From Rhyzopertha dominica (taxonomy: Eukaryota; Arthropoda; Insecta; Coleoptera; Bostrichidae): a stretch of DNA of 64,000 bases. Position 1 is the stretch's first letter. Every line of letters begins with the position of its first letter. Made by a program: the position numbers and the translations under genes. The notes beneath the pieces are model-generated. The model made no database searches, had not been told where the DNA came from, and was given only the letters and a program-made list of their open reading frames with translations. This document shows positions 1-13,100 of this stretch, in pieces. Location of the stretch: the NCBI GenBank assembly GCA_025024175.1, contig QCXZ01000042.1, forward strand, positions 9,007,501 through 9,071,500, read 5' to 3'.

Positions 1-1005
1 GGAGGGCTAAAATTAGGGTGGACGAACAATGACTGAAGTAGAGATATTGATATCAAAAGTTTGCCAGTGCCGATACCGAATGTTAAGATATATTGATACA
101 CGGAATATCGGGATTTCAATAATCAATGCATTTTAACTATTTCTTTTGCTTGCACTCAATCAATAACAGTGCAATTTTAATTTTTTCATTTAGACTATGG
201 ACAACACCGAGACTGAATTAACCGGTATACGAATAAGGGGATATCAACGTCTTCGTTATACCGTGCACATTCATATAGCTCAGTAGAACCTATTTTCTTT
301 ATTTACTCCTATCAAACAATCATTTGTATTTAAGGCCTGCATTGGCTCATGGTTTTCAGCATTCTCTCATATGTGCGCTTGAAAAATATTTTCGTGCGAT
401 TGAAGAAAGAACTGATAAAGAATTACTCAGAAACCGTGACTAACATTGAATGGGACGTAGCCATCAGGAACTATCTTTCTGCTCTAGAAGAAGTCTCTAA
501 TTAGGTTGTCATCGCTGAAGTAATATTTTATCTGGTTTCATATATATTTTTGTATTCTGTTGTTAGTCAAATTAACACAGCTGGCCGTTAGCATAAGCCA
601 ATACTTGTTGCATCTTTATTACTTTTTCAAAGCGGTCATTTTTTTCAGAGCACTACACACAAAGTTAGACCAAATACTCAGTGAAGGATAATATTATCTT
701 TATTGGTAAAATTAATACCTACAGTTGAATAAATGGCAATTCTTCCTAATTTTGGGTAGGTGTGTCAAACATTTTGAGGCCGATTTCGTATCCCTAACCA
801 ATTGAACTTGTTTAGGAGTAGTAAAGCAAGAAATAAGCTGTGGAACTAAAATAGACTTATTTAGTTAAACTTGAAGCATCTGTTTTTTAATTAATCCGGT
901 TTTGGACTGCCAGACCAACGGACGTAAGTTAAATCAAATTGGAGTTAGCCCCCTTTTTAAAGAAAATGCACTATCCTGGAAAGCTGAAAATGAAATATAG
1001 CTGTG
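1..1005. other. AT-rich noncoding stretch, no gene seen
   Basis: I see no conserved coding frame, RNA gene or clear terminal repeats here. The sequence is A+T-rich with simple T- and A-runs. It ends at the target duplication of the hAT-type element that follows. Confidence 0.6.
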
Positions 1006-1458
1006 ATCAGTAACAAGGGCGTAGCCATGTTTTAGCGTCGGGAGAGGGGGGGGGTTAAAAAAATAAAACAAAAAAGTTCATGAAGTTACTATTCATTACT
1101 ATTCAAGACTACACTGCACGTTAAGAATTAATAAAACATTAGTCCTATTGAGTTATTTACTTACTCCTGGATTAACAATAATAAGGCAAGTAAGTTACTC
1201 GAACACTCGAAGACAAAACTGAAACTGAACTGAACCACCCGCACCGCACGAAAGCATATACGAGGGTTACCGAATGCGATAATCGGAGACAGTCCGCTAC
1301 AGGTGGCAGTGCGGTAAATTCAAAATATTGAAATAATATTTTATACTCCTTGCCTCTCCTTATTTCAATACGTATAACATTAATGCAATATTTTGATGTT
1401 TCGGGGTGAGGGGGTTCAAACCTAAAAATCCTTCTCTGGCTACGCTCGTGATCAGTCA
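1006..1458. mobile_element. Non-autonomous hAT-type element with 8-bp target duplication
   Basis: The left end at 1014 begins CAAGGGCGTAGCCA. The right end at 1450, read on the minus strand, begins CACGAGCGTAGCCA, so the terminal inverted repeats match at 12 of 14 positions, and a G-rich tract lies just inside each end. The flanking octamers are ATCAGTAA (1006-1013) and ATCAGTCA (1451-1458), a 7/8 match that is the 8-bp duplication expected of hAT transposases. The interior of about 437 bp has no transposase-like frame, so the element depended on an enzyme made elsewhere. The open frames across its right half are not recognisable proteins. Assignment to hAT rests on TIR style and duplication length. 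Confidence 0.72.
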
Positions 1459-2490
1459 TCAAACAATTGAAACAATTTTTATAGGAATTTTAGTAAAAAT
1501 CTCAGCTACTTTAGTGATAACATCAAGTTTCTGCCGAAAGTATATAGAACGAACGTTAGAAGAACTTTTTGCCAAATGTATGCCTGCAGGCCATAACCCA
1601 GAATCCTCCAGAACGCGGATACCCTTGACACATCAGCGAAACGATTTGCTGCCAGAGGTGTTAATCTGGTTTAGATGCTGTGATAGGGGAGCGATGGGCT
1701 CATTGAAAAGCCGGAGCATTAGCAGTGTCATTATTTGGAACGGTGGATGCCGAAGCTGTTGACCTAACGAGATGGAGGTTAGAATAGCTCGATTAGAGCG
1801 TATCGAACACCTAAATACCCCGTGTTTCTGGCGCGATTGCGACGCAATGGCCAGCTTAAGGGGCCGTTTCTTTAGGATGACGATCCGGGTGTTTGGATTT
1901 AACCGTTTGTGCAAGCTGCTCCCTTTTTAACACCTAAAAGGGTTTGACGAGGTTTTGATTCTTTTCCGTAGGATATTGACACATACTCGTATTTAGGTCA
2001 TTGGGAATTCTTTAAATTAAAGTAAGAGCGAAGGGAAAAGACTTTTTTCATTGTGCTAATTTATAACGAGCAATTTTTAATTACATTTAGTCACTTATGT
2101 TCTTGCCAGTCGAAACTTATTGCTCAAGCCTGTAGAAATGAATTAGTCACGCTGAAATGGGGAAAAACGAAACAATTGCAAAAACATACTGAACATCTTA
2201 TTGCTTTAATCTAGAATAAACATGAAAACTAGTACTACGGAGTAATTATTGCTGATTATAAGCTTAGAGAAGCTTTTTGGCTTCCAGCCTGCAATATAGC
2301 AAATTTTGTTTCAAAAGTAACAAAAGTCTTAGGACTTATACAAAAATAAAGACAAGAAACTACTAATATAGTAGTACTGCGTTGCCGTCGTGATTTGGAC
2401 AGATAAAAAAAACAGCAAAAAGTTAAATATCTGTTTTAACTCTCTCAACTTAATATTCCCCTAGCTGCGACTTTGTCGTTTGCTAGTAGT
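1459..2490. other. Noncoding stretch with a GC-richer patch (about 1590-1930)
   Basis: No recognisable protein. The 1590-1930 segment is clearly richer in G+C than its flanks and is open in short frames on both strands without family resemblance. It could be a conserved regulatory block or an unrecognised exon. Confidence 0.4.
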
Positions 2491-2493
2491 CAA

Positions 2494-2800
2494 ATGTCAG
2501 CTGTAAAAAGTCGAGCACACGTCGTCACGAAATTTCACGAGTCAGGTAACTAGGAAATTTGTCGTAAGGACTTCGGTGAAACTTTAAACCTGCAGCTAAG
2601 CTCCCAGTTGGACTGCCACCATCAAACTGACGCCATCTCAATCTCAAACTACAAAAGTTTTAAAGTTCCGCTTGCCAGTGTAGCGGACATAACCATTTAC
2701 GGAGTCGGAAGAAAAGTCCGTAACTAGGTTTTGCGCACCGCAGAGCAAATTCAGAAACACATTACAAAAGCTTGCGAGGGGTGCTGTGGAAAGGTCTTTC
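2494..2800 (+). pseudogene. Decayed mariner-type transposase, N-terminal HTH region
   Basis: Reading from the ATG at 2494 gives MSAVKSRAHVVTKFHESGN and, after a stop, a region with GETLNLQ. Further on is GRKVRN, a stop, then LRTAEQIQKHI. In insect mariner-like (D41D group) transposases the N-terminal helix-turn-helix region has the same order: a basic start, a segment around an RFF or DFG-like motif, then a GRPR motif followed by RTPENI. At least two in-frame stops are present and no catalytic DDE block is visible downstream, so this is a dead 5' fragment. The assignment rests on motif order and weak identity. A chance open frame cannot be excluded. Confidence 0.4.
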
Positions 2801-2908
2801 CTGGTTACCTGATTTGTATATATGTGTCGGGATAGCTTGATAGTAACAAAGTGGAAATATCCTAAGAGGTAGGAAAGCTTACCTACTATGAATTATAATA
2901 GACAAGAT

Positions 2909-3012
2909 GTAATGCTGACAGATGGCATTGCCATCCTAAATTCTTACTTACATCATACCATTGCTTTGGTATATAAGCAAAACCAGTTCTATGCCGTGCT
3001 GTCTACACTAGA
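2909..3012 (+). repeat. Dispersed repeat copy that preserves an empty insertion site
   Basis: The segment starting TGTAATGCTGACAGATGGCA matches, in reverse orientation, the two flanks of the fold-back element at 27290-28192. Bases 2909-2971 match the flank at 28195-28265, and 2974-3012 match the flank ending near 27287. Here the two halves are joined without interruption through GGTATATAAGC (2968-2978). This copy is therefore the pre-insertion state of the other. The repeat's own family is not recognised. Confidence 0.7.
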
Positions 3013-4060
3013 CCTAAACTGCATTGATGAGCTGTAATGACAGCGAAATAGATCTGTAACATATAAAGTAAGGTTCAAAGTAATGAAACGGTTCGCCTTT
3101 CTCTCCAAATTAATAATATTAGACGTACATATACGCATACTTTTACATATGCTCTATAGTCTATAAAATTCAGTATCGGAACTGTCCCGATCAGTCGAAT
3201 CAGTCACTTTCACTGTCGCTGTCGGACTGATTGTTATACTTAGGGGTAGTGCACTCCTTCACGTATGCTGCTGATAATGTTTAGTGTCATCTAGCATCAT
3301 CCCTACTACTTTTGAATGATTTTACAAAATACTATCGATGTCACTAATAGCTTGACAGGAACTTCAAATAATACAAATTTATGACTTTATCGTATTAGAT
3401 TATTTATTTAAGTATTTTGACTTTCAACTACCGCATAATATTATAAAACGATTCAAAGTGATATAAAGAATAGGGCTACAATCATGAAAAAATACCGTTT
3501 TATGTGCCAGGTTGTAAAGTGGTTTAAGCATTGTACTTCTCTATAAGTTAGATATACGGGAAAAAAGGTAATAAGCGAGATATGGATACCTCGCAATTAT
3601 AACAATGTGGTTTTTAAAGCGGATCTTCACAATTATTGTCTATGCCAGATCTATTTTGCTGTTGCCTGTCTGGACATTAGTTCGGTTATACTTAAATAAT
3701 TTTTTCAAATTATAAGTGTTTTTCGCATTATTTAAAAAATACTGTAAACAGTTCTGTTTCTTCGCATAAAAATACAAATAAAATATTGCACAATTATATT
3801 TAAGACAAATATGTCAAGATCCATTATGTTTTGAAGCCATACAAAAATGAACAAAAAGGAAATAAAATAGTTTTAGGGTCTTGTTAGTTTCTTGTCTAGT
3901 TTCTTCAATATTGTGCTTCTTTAAATAGAATGTGATTTTGATATAAGTAAATAAATTTGTGATGTATTTAAGTTTCTTTGGTGTATGTTTTATGCTCTAA
4001 AACTTTCATTTGTTTGTCATAATTTGTACCTAAATGACAAACTTTGAAAAAATACCAATA
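3013..4060. other. AT-rich noncoding stretch
   Basis: Strongly A+T-rich with no coding frame above chance and no recognised RNA or repeat ends. It leads into the Penelope-type tail repeats at about 4.06 kb. Confidence 0.55.
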
Positions 4061-4061
4061 A

Positions 4062-4290
4062 ATCGATTATATTAATATTTAATAAAATTATTTCCAGTGT
4101 TTTTATTTGTAGGTTCTGGCTCCTGATTGTATGAAATTAAACAAACTTGTATTCATATAAGGTTTCCGTCTTTAATTTAGGTCTTTTTGTCAATTATAAA
4201 ATTAATACAATTAGGGTCAGAAGCTATGAATAAAAGCACTGGAAATAATTAATTTAAAGGACTAGACAAAATAAACATCAATATCTATAT
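4062..4290. repeat. Penelope-like element tail repeats in inverted arrangement
   Basis: Two copies of one motif face each other. One is read on + around 4215-4285 (CACTGGAAATAATTAATTTA, then AAAGGACT and AATAAACATCAA). The other is read on minus around 4175-4075 (AGGAGCCAGAACCTACAAAT, then ACACTGGAAATAATTT). The same motif lies at about 54790-54925, directly downstream of a recognisable Penelope-like GIY-YIG domain. I therefore read these as terminal or tail repeats of that element family. No coding remnant is visible beside this copy. Confidence 0.5.
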
Positions 4291-4750
4291 TAAACAATTG
4301 ATGCAACACTGCAAACAATGTTAAGCAATTCTCGAAAGATGGAGCTAAATACAGTGCATAAAAAGGTATAACAGTATTCTACGTTATTTTGCAAATACAT
4401 AGTATGGATATATTTTGATAGATTGACTGTCAATCAAGTCTATGTTTCTGTCTCACGAGTTTTACTTGCGACTTGAACCTCAGGTAAGAGTTTGGTGTCC
4501 ATTCTCGTTCCTCGCGTTTAAAATAATTAGCCTTTGGCCCTTAGACACAGGTTGACGCAAAAAATCTTTTGTCCATTGCACCGAAAAACTTTCTGTCACA
4601 TATACTTCAAATTTAAATTAACAAAATTTTCGTAAACAACTTTTTATAAAAAATATTTACATTTGCTGGTTTTATATAATATTGAATAATATAAAACTTA
4701 TACAATCGCATGGACTCCTTTCGAGAAACCTTCAAGTTTATTATAATAAA

Positions 4751-4784
4751 TGTTGAAAAGCACTCAAATCAGGGCCGAAACGTT
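4751..4784 (+). ncRNA. Degenerate hammerhead-like motif (possible Penelope-type ribozyme)
   Basis: A TGTTGAAAA segment, possibly a worn CUGANGA core, is followed by an imperfect hairpin (GCACT / AGGGC with one mismatch). GAAACGTT follows immediately. This is the order of core, stem II and GAAA of minimal hammerheads in Penelope-like elements. It lies about 0.5 kb from tail repeats of that family. No convincing stem I was found, so activity is unlikely. Confidence 0.22.
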
Positions 4785-4799
4785 CATGCGTTGAAGCAG

Positions 4800-5500
4800 G
4801 CTAGTTATTAAAAGAACCATATCCCACTAAAAACAAACACAATATAATATTTTATTTACAACGAGAACACTGATAAAAAGTAGGTATGTATAATATTTTA
4901 CTTCGAAAATTCAAAAATGTAGTAAAGCCAGTAAAACACACTTATGAATTTCTTGTTCGTTCCTTCGAATTTGTGGAAGAAAGAAAGCCAAATGTTGTCA
5001 GAAAGTGATGATAACGAAACTATTGTAACGTTGGCACTAACCACCTGTAGAAAGAGCAGAAGCAAGTTTACTTCCAGAGAAAAGAAGGGGGCGATATGGA
5101 AAGGNATTGAAAAATTCATGTGTTGAAAAAAATCCTAAGAGAGAAGACAAGTGAGGGAAGTGAAGGTAGATAATAAGACTAAAATATTAAAAAGTCAGTA
5201 ACGTCAGCATTATATATGTGGTTGTAAATAAAATATTATAGTGTCGATAAAGCAAAATTAAAAAGAGCGCTGAAGCAGGTAACTTAGGACATAGAGAGAG
5301 AGTGATTGAAACAGAGCAGTCTTGTTATGGAGTAAATATGTCATCAATTTTTTTTATAGAACCATATGCATTCAGACGTTAAGGCAAAAATGGTTCATTA
5401 ATACGTACGTCAAATGGCAGTCAAAAAATACGCAGTCAATTTACGATTTGACACGCCTAATCGATCCATATGATACTTCAAAAGTTGTCCGAGGGAGTCC
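4800..5500. other. Noncoding stretch, contains an N
   Basis: A 60-residue frame (4944-5126) rich in Ser, Lys and acidic residues is interrupted by an N and matches no family I know. The rest is A+T-rich with GAGAGAGAG-like simple sequence near 5294. Confidence 0.4.
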
Positions 5501-5504
5501 AATA

Positions 5505-5560
5505 AACCTGCTGGTACTTTATGTTTCTTTTGACCGCAGTAAGCACTTCTTGAATATCTT
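5505..5560 (+). repeat. Short dispersed repeat, second copy at 46.1 kb
   Basis: AATAAACCTGCTGGTACTTT here corresponds to AATAGACCTGTTGGTACTGT at about 46074. The match continues through a GACCGCAGTAA / GACTGCAGTAA block. Both copies lie upstream (about 0.1 and 0.6 kb) of mariner-like transposase N-termini on the same strand. They may be parts of that element's 5' end. Confidence 0.5.
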
Positions 5561-5653
5561 AAATTTACGAAGCAAGTAGCAGTAATAACAAAAACGTCGG
5601 CTACAATTCTGAAACAGGTAATTTAAATCTGCGATCTGCAAGTTGTAATTAAA

Positions 5654-5930
5654 ATGGTGGGTCTAACAGCTACTGAACGTATCCAAATTTTAATGGTTGT
5701 ACTAATCGTTACACAAACATAATATTCGAAACTACTATGCTGTCTACAGGTGGTTAGATATGTATGCAAATTTGTTATTCGCAAGGAAAACTCCAACCGT
5801 TTCATTACATTTGATTTACTATGCCTACACCTAGAGGTTGAATAAAAGATCGCGACAGTGATATACCAAATGCTGTAAGGAACTAGATAGTAGTATTTGC
5901 AGAATTTCCACCCTCTTCTTCTAACCATAT
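5654..5930 (+). pseudogene. Putative mariner-like transposase, N-terminal remnant
   Basis: The ATG at 5654 opens MVGLTATERIQILMVV. This resembles the first residues of insect D41D-group transposases (M-V-x-L-T-x-x-E-R-I-x-I-L-M) and the remnant at 46729 (MRLTDAKRIQFF). Stops and frame changes follow within about 20 codons, and no catalytic motifs are recoverable downstream. The shared repeat upstream supports a common origin with the 46.7-kb relic. Evidence is limited to the short N-terminal match, so this stays tentative. Confidence 0.35.
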
Positions 5931-7100
5931 GTTACTTTCTGAAAAAATTCCATAGTAATGCAGACAAAGGCGATAGTATAACTTGTTGTCATGCCCATAG
6001 GAAGAGCATTCTGCTCACGCTACAGAAGAGTTTAGCTTGATGATGGTAAATCTTAAGAGTGCTATAAGACAATTTTGTAAGAATCCCACTGTTATCTAGA
6101 GGTTCTGGATAACCTCTTGCATTTCGATTAACTCTGCTCCATATATATCTGGGTTAGTTTAGCGGAGGGAGTTTCTTTCCTTTTCTTTTCTTCATCTACA
6201 GGATAACGTTTTGGAATAAGTTCTTCCACGAGTGGATTGATTTTCCCATTAGGTGGCGCTCGAATAAATCCCATGTTTTAGCTTAATATGTTTATGTCAT
6301 AAGCATATGCGTCAATTTTTCTGTGCATACTCCATTACGAATAACTCAATCTTCAACACTTGGCGAAGTAAACACTTTTCAACGTATTCCTCCGGCCGAC
6401 ACAGTCACCCTAATATTTTTTCAGACAGAATTCAGTCGTTTATTCGGCTTATACAAGCGCGCGGTGCCTCAAACAACCCCTAATATATCTTTCATCAATT
6501 TGGGTTTAGCGTGACAGCCTCAGATTGTCAGAGCTTGCGGGCGTTCATCTCGGTCGCTTTTTTTCCCGTTCGACGAGTTCGGTTTCGGAGTTGGTTAGGA
6601 CGGCGGGCAGTAATTCTTTGGAACAAAAGACGGCGGTAACTGTCACGTTATTGCGTTTCTCGAGTCATCTATTTGTTCCCCGGTGACCGGCGTTCTCCCT
6701 CATATTAACGGGTCCACGTCGGGAGATGTAATTGTCAGTTTCCAGAGCGAGAGCAATTTTTGTATCGGGCCGCGGTTATTGGACCGTTCTCTGTCATCGA
6801 GAATCGATCGCTCGTCGCGAACAATTGCTGACTAGGATCGCCGATTCCCGGACGGCGTTTGACCTCAGCTCCCTGTTTATGAAGACCCTTTACATCGGCC
6901 TTAAACTGGTCGGAAAGAAAGTCAAAGAATTAAATCTGCAGACTGATGAGCTGAACGGTATAACTAAATTATATATCATCATGTTAACAGGTATGGTACA
7001 TGACAAAATAAAACATTTTTTGGTGTCACATGCACCTTCATCATGGGTAGTAAACAACCTCTTAAAACTCATTGTTAATAGAGTTGTGAAGTAAAAATTA
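5931..7100. other. Noncoding stretch with GC-richer block (about 6530-6900)
   Basis: The 6530-6900 block contains many CpG-bearing words and stands out from the A+T-rich flanks. A 120-codon frame (6732-7094) spans it but resembles no protein family. A regulatory block or an unrecognised exon is possible. Confidence 0.35.
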
Positions 7101-10100
7101 TAATAGTCAATTGTTTTTTGCAACAATACAGCTAAATAAGAAATCTGATATCACATCACTTTTAATTTATGTGAGTGTAATTGCAATTTATTAGAATATA
7201 ATATTTTATCATCTTTAACTCAGGTAACTCAATAATGCTGGCAGAATTGAAGGCGAATAATTTGTAGCTGTTGTTGATGATGTAGTTCCCCCAACCACCT
7301 TTCTGGTAATTGTGATGCATTCTTCTACGCCATCTCCAATATACACTTCTGTGAGGGTTGAAGAACGCAGCCCTTATGTCGTTTTAATTCGATTAGATCT
7401 CAACTTTCTTCAGCTAATAAACTTCATGAGAAAGTTTTGCGGAGATTTTATGAAGCAGTTTTCAAAAGTTTTCAATAACAGTAACATTCTGTCCTAATAC
7501 GTCTTGGAATATCGAAATGATAATATAAAGAAAACTTCTTCACTATATTCCAGGTCATTCACAGTAAGGTAACGTAACTCCCTGCTCCGGCATCATCAAA
7601 GCAATCTGAAAATTGTTACGGCTTAATTTTACAACTCGTCGCTCTTGATTTTACGGGTAATAATATGTTAACCTCCTGTTGTTTTCAGCAACATGGTTTA
7701 ATTCTTCAGTTTCCATTTATAACCGTTTATAACCCAAAAGAACATTGCGATAGCGACTCATGACCAACGTAGTTGACCAANAAATAGCGTTGTATAACAA
7801 CCTCGAACCTTAAGCTTGTCATTTTCCTCTTGTATCATTAACATCCACTCTATCTTATAGGTCAAGAATTAGTCATTTTTTGTTTCTTGCAAGTCAAAAC
7901 AATACATAAATCTTGTTGAATTTGTGTACTTCTGTAATTGGAGGATGTAGTTGTTGTCAAATGTAAGAGCTTTTTAAGAGAGAAAAGCAAGCTGCAGATC
8001 ATTTTGACACAATTTTCAAGTCAGCCGGACAGAAAGTCGTTACAGGTAGGCTGATATTTTTCAAAATGATAGGTTGAAGACAGGTTTTGAGGGCAATGCG
8101 AAATGCCAAATGTAAAATCTTATTATTTATTAGCCAACTAATAAACAAAATAATCGAGGCAACATTATACCTTAAATGACCAGCAGGAAAACCAAAAATC
8201 TGATGCTAGAAGGCATATCGACTGGACTCTTGCTGATTGAAGAAGATGTTGTTTTCTAACATCTACTGCTTTTATTGATTTGCTTACCACTAACCACCCA
8301 GCCCCTGCATCATCTTATCGACAGTATACTAGAGATGTTTATGTACATAAATTATAAAAAGTGTGATGTTTTTTTTTCGCAGAATGAAAAATATCCATTT
8401 TTCAGCAAGGTGAACATTCCAAACGCATATCATGTGCTAGCTTGATGTCTGGGAGATAATTATAACGTATGCAAGAATGTAAGAAATGAAAAGAACTATA
8501 TTGATATTATAAAGATACACCATGCCAACAAAATATGTTGTAGCATATTTCATGAAATGGGAAACTCTCTCTGCAATACTTATGTTGTCACCACTTTATA
8601 TTAAGTTGCTTATAGAATTACCAACTATGCATATTGTTCCAAATCTGCAATCAAATCGTTTATTCTTTTTACTGTCACGGACTACACTTTTAAGGTTTCT
8701 CTAATCTTTATATTAGCTAGCTATAAACTGTACTTAAACGAATTTCTTTTTTCCAGGTAAGCACCGACGCACTTTTCCTGTATACTACAGTAGCTCACAT
8801 GAGTATGTTTTGTGATATCTCATCAAAATCTAAGCTAGAATATAAAGAAACATACAAAAGCAAATTACTATGAGTTACTAATATGTGTTTCAACTATAAA
8901 TGTGGCACATTTCATAACTGTAGACCTGAAAATATTAACGATTTAGTATAAAAAAATTATACCCCATCAGTTTTCATCTTTATTACCTAAAGATTTTGGG
9001 AAAGATTTAAATTAGCGACAAAAAACGTTGCTTACTATTCCAAAGATGAAAACAGCAAGTTGAGTATTATATTAGACTCGATGCAAGCAACGTACTTGCC
9101 CTCTATATACCTATGATTAATGCTAACTGAATCTATAGCTTTCCTTCAGCATAAGGGTAATTCGTTCTCGTTGTAAAAAAAAACTATTTAAACTTAAGCT
9201 TTTAGAGGTACAGATATGATACACTGAAATAGTATACACTAAAAGTGGGAATTATTTCTATAACATATCAAGTGGAGAATAAAAACTGGTATAAAATATT
9301 ATAAGAACTTAGCCTCCATCTATGTCTGTCATTTAGCCTTTGGATAATTTCTGTTACTATTGAGAGGTCGAATAAACCGAATGCTAGTGAATTTCTAAAA
9401 TTTATAACACTTATATATAACACCCCTAGCTGTTACATAATAAGCACTTTTCAGCATTTTATCTTTTTAACTCAACATTGCATTTCAGCCAATTTCACTT
9501 TTATTAATATCAAATTCACAATACACGGTATTCCTAAATTTAGCGACAGCCATCATATTTTCTTGTTGGCTTTCGCAAACATACCAGCACAAAGCGAACT
9601 GCATCTGCATATTCCGCAAACAATCACCCGGTTTCAGCATTGCAACACAGTGCGGTAGTTCCGTAATCAAAGACAGCAATTTAAACAGACGGCTCTGTTT
9701 AGAACGCAATGAATGGCAATTTTCAAACTATTAACACGTCCTCGTATGTTTCCGACCTGTTGTCTGTTACAAATTGTTCGAATTATGGCAGGTGGTAAAA
9801 TTAAATGCAATTATGGGACGTAATCACAGTTATTAAATACAAGTAAATCCGGTTAAACAGGGAAACACAGCATTGTTGGTACTTTCTGTGTGTTTAGATT
9901 GTGTTTCGAGTCGTAAATTGGTTACTGCAACCACGATTACGGTGTTGAATATAATTATTGCTGGGGTCTGGGTTGAACACATAAAGAATGGATTTGTAGT
10001 TTGTCGACATGAATGTTAATTAAACCGTCATCGCATGAATTCTCCACATGGTGGCATGGATGCAGTAAAATATTTCACGAACATAATTTTGAGCTGGTTA

Positions 10101-13100
10101 GAAGTGCAGAATGGAGGGTTTAAATATGCTGAAACAAAATCGCATTTGGACCGTTTCTTTTTGATTTTTTTCTAGAAAGAATGTTTAATGAGGTCCCCTT
10201 CATGGTTTGTTGTGATTATCTATGTCTCCGTGTTCGTTTCAGAAAATGAAACGCTTTTTTTATACCTGCCCATCCTTTCTCGTTGTTCCATTTCTAGGCG
10301 AATTCCAGTTTTATCTAGTTATGTGTCATCAAAATGGCTTATTTTTAGGAGTATATGATAGGTCTACCATTCTTATATAATTCTTGTATTAGTCGGCGGT
10401 CTTTTAATGCTACTTTGTGAACTTTTTACAATAGCTTCTGCAGTAGTTGTTTTTACTACATAAGCATCATATTCGAGTCTCTCACTGCTGGCTGTGTCTA
10501 AAACAAAATTGAACTCTATTATTATGGAACTTTTTATTGCTTAGAAAAAGCCAAACCACAAATTTGCTTAATTCTTCTAAAAAACTAGCTGACGTAGCTG
10601 TTGAACAGCTTTCCTTGGGGAAGTCTAAACAGAATCATAGATGCTTCTCTCCATTAATGCTGCATCTGAATTTGCTTCAGCAAAGTCAGTTGCAGTGATT
10701 AACACGCACATTTAGAAAAAAATAGTTAGCGAAGAGGAGGCTATCGAAGGAGTTATGTCTCTTGTGGTTTCAAAACAATTAATTTGAGCACATCAACATC
10801 GTTTCCACTAACTTCTCCTTCCTGTTTCGTTCACTTTAGCTTGCTTACGTCACGCATAAAATTCTAACAGTTATCTTTGGTAGCAGAGTAATTCGTGGCT
10901 TGTAAGCCCACGTGACTTCTGAAGTCTCCAGAAAAATTCCTGGAATATCCAAATCCATTGTAACGGAAATTCGTTCATGATTGGGATGAACTTATACCGG
11001 AGTTTTATGCTTACACAGCTTCACTTATTCGATAGCTTTTTTTGGCTCAAGAGAAGCATTTGGTTCAAGCTACCTTTAAATTCTTAACATCTTCCTTCGC
11101 AGGACCTTTAGTGGTTTTGAGTAGATGTTTGAATGAAATTTGTTTGAGGTATATTGGCATATAGCGGCTTCTCTATGTCTGATTTTGTACATGGTACGCG
11201 CGGATTTGAGCTGGGCTTTTGAATGTTCGCGAGCGTGACGATCTGTAGTGACTTACACTCTATATTTGTTGTGTGGTTTTCGCGAATACGCACATGCGGG
11301 AGATCGTCAAACGTTTAGTGTATGTTTGAATTTTGAACGTGTGAAGCTTCCCAATCTACCTTTTCCGACAATACAGACAGTGTAGTTAGCTAGGCGATCA
11401 CATGAATTTGAAACGTTTAAGAAGACTGTTTCCAAATTAATGTTGTAATAGTGTTTATTCTCTTCAATTAACAAGCGAGATGCTTATTCCATGATACCAG
11501 TTCACAAGTATATTTCAGAAAACAAATATTTCATTTTAATTGCGTTCCTGTTGGAAATGACTTGTAAAATATGTAAGATGTATTGCTTGTCTTAATGACA
11601 CTACTTCTTCGCTGTATATAGCAGGTGTACCCTTCTCCTATCACATGCTCCATACAATTTGGAACATCCATATTACTTTCGTTAAGCAAATTCTGGTTTA
11701 TAGCTGCCATTGTAATAGAAAAGTACTTTAAACAAAGTGCTTGGGAACATTCGATTCAAGAAAATCTATATCCAGTCTTAAGGTAACTGTCTTTGAAACC
11801 ATTTGTAACTAACAAAAATATGTACTAATAACCAGTAAGCCTATAGGGCGTTTTAAAAATAGCATATTTTAGTGGCGACACTTATGGGTGGAAGGCTACA
11901 TTTATGACTATTGGATAATTAGAAGATTAATTCTCGTTTTAAAAAGGTGCTGTTTACTGTATTTCTGTTCCTGCTCTGCTTTGTTCTGGCTTCAGGTACA
12001 CTAGAGGTATACAATTTCTGGTCGGGTCTTAAGTATGCGGTTTTTTTAGTATAATAATTAAACATGTTTCTAAAGCTACATAACGCTTCCAGAGGTAAAA
12101 CCTAACGCCTTGCTGGTTCAGCATTTGGCCCTTCGATTTTCCGCTTCCAGGGCACTCTCCGTCGAGTTCCTAAATACGTCGAGTTGTTTTTCAGCTGGGC
12201 TTCCGATTAATAATTCACCGGCCTCTGAAACGTTTAAGACAGCCGTTTCCTCGCAGCCACAAATCTCCCGCTAATTTAACTTCAATGTTTCCTGGGGCGC
12301 GTTTCTTACTTACGGGGGCCGCTCACCTACGTGGGGTAACACGTGTCGTAGCGACGTGCGCCCCGAATTTATGCGTTTTACCACAGAAACTTACGTGTGT
12401 CAACAAGTGCCAGGGCGTAGTTGGGTTAGTCGATCGCACGGCAGCATAAATTAATTTTATTAAATCGGTGATGGGGCTTCATGAGAAGCTCCGCAGGTGT
12501 CCGACGCGTGTAGTTGTGTAATCTTATTTGATGGAGTTGCTTTCAGACATATTGAATTTAGATTATTGGATTTGGCTTCAAACCATATACGTTGTGCTCA
12601 TTACTGCGTAATATGATCATTTAGCTTCGACGATCGGGTCTGTGTGACATGAGTGAATGTTTGCTTAATTGTAGCGTCCGGCCAATCAAGCTTTCCAGCC
12701 GAGACATAAACCGTAACAACTTATATTTTTAGCCGAAACCGAAAGTGACTTAATTCAGTTAAAATATAGTTAACTTTACATTATACTATGAAATCTAGTG
12801 CTTTTACTCGCTTTGTTACAGATTGTTCGAGCAACTTAAACAAAGTCTTCAGCTCAAGTAAATTACTTTATCTTTGGAACACAACGAAGGTATAAAAAAG
12901 CCCTTAGTTGTCTATCACAGTCAGGTTTTCATCACCATCTTACCTACATTTGTCTTTAATTATCGTTAAGATAACTGAAACACTGGCGCTGTCCCTGAAA
13001 AAAGGCAATATAAATCGCCGAAGCTTTCCGTACTGGAATAGTAAAGTATTTGGTGGCAAAAACAAGTACTGTCACATCAACAGGAAGAAAATTTGAGGCG

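Noticed and set aside
4944..5126. 60-codon + frame with SESDDNET motif
   Set aside because: Short, interrupted by N, low-complexity acidic/basic content, no family match.
10380..10960. Region suspected of being a retroelement remnant
   Set aside because: Reading both strands gave no consistent RT, integrase or transposase motif.
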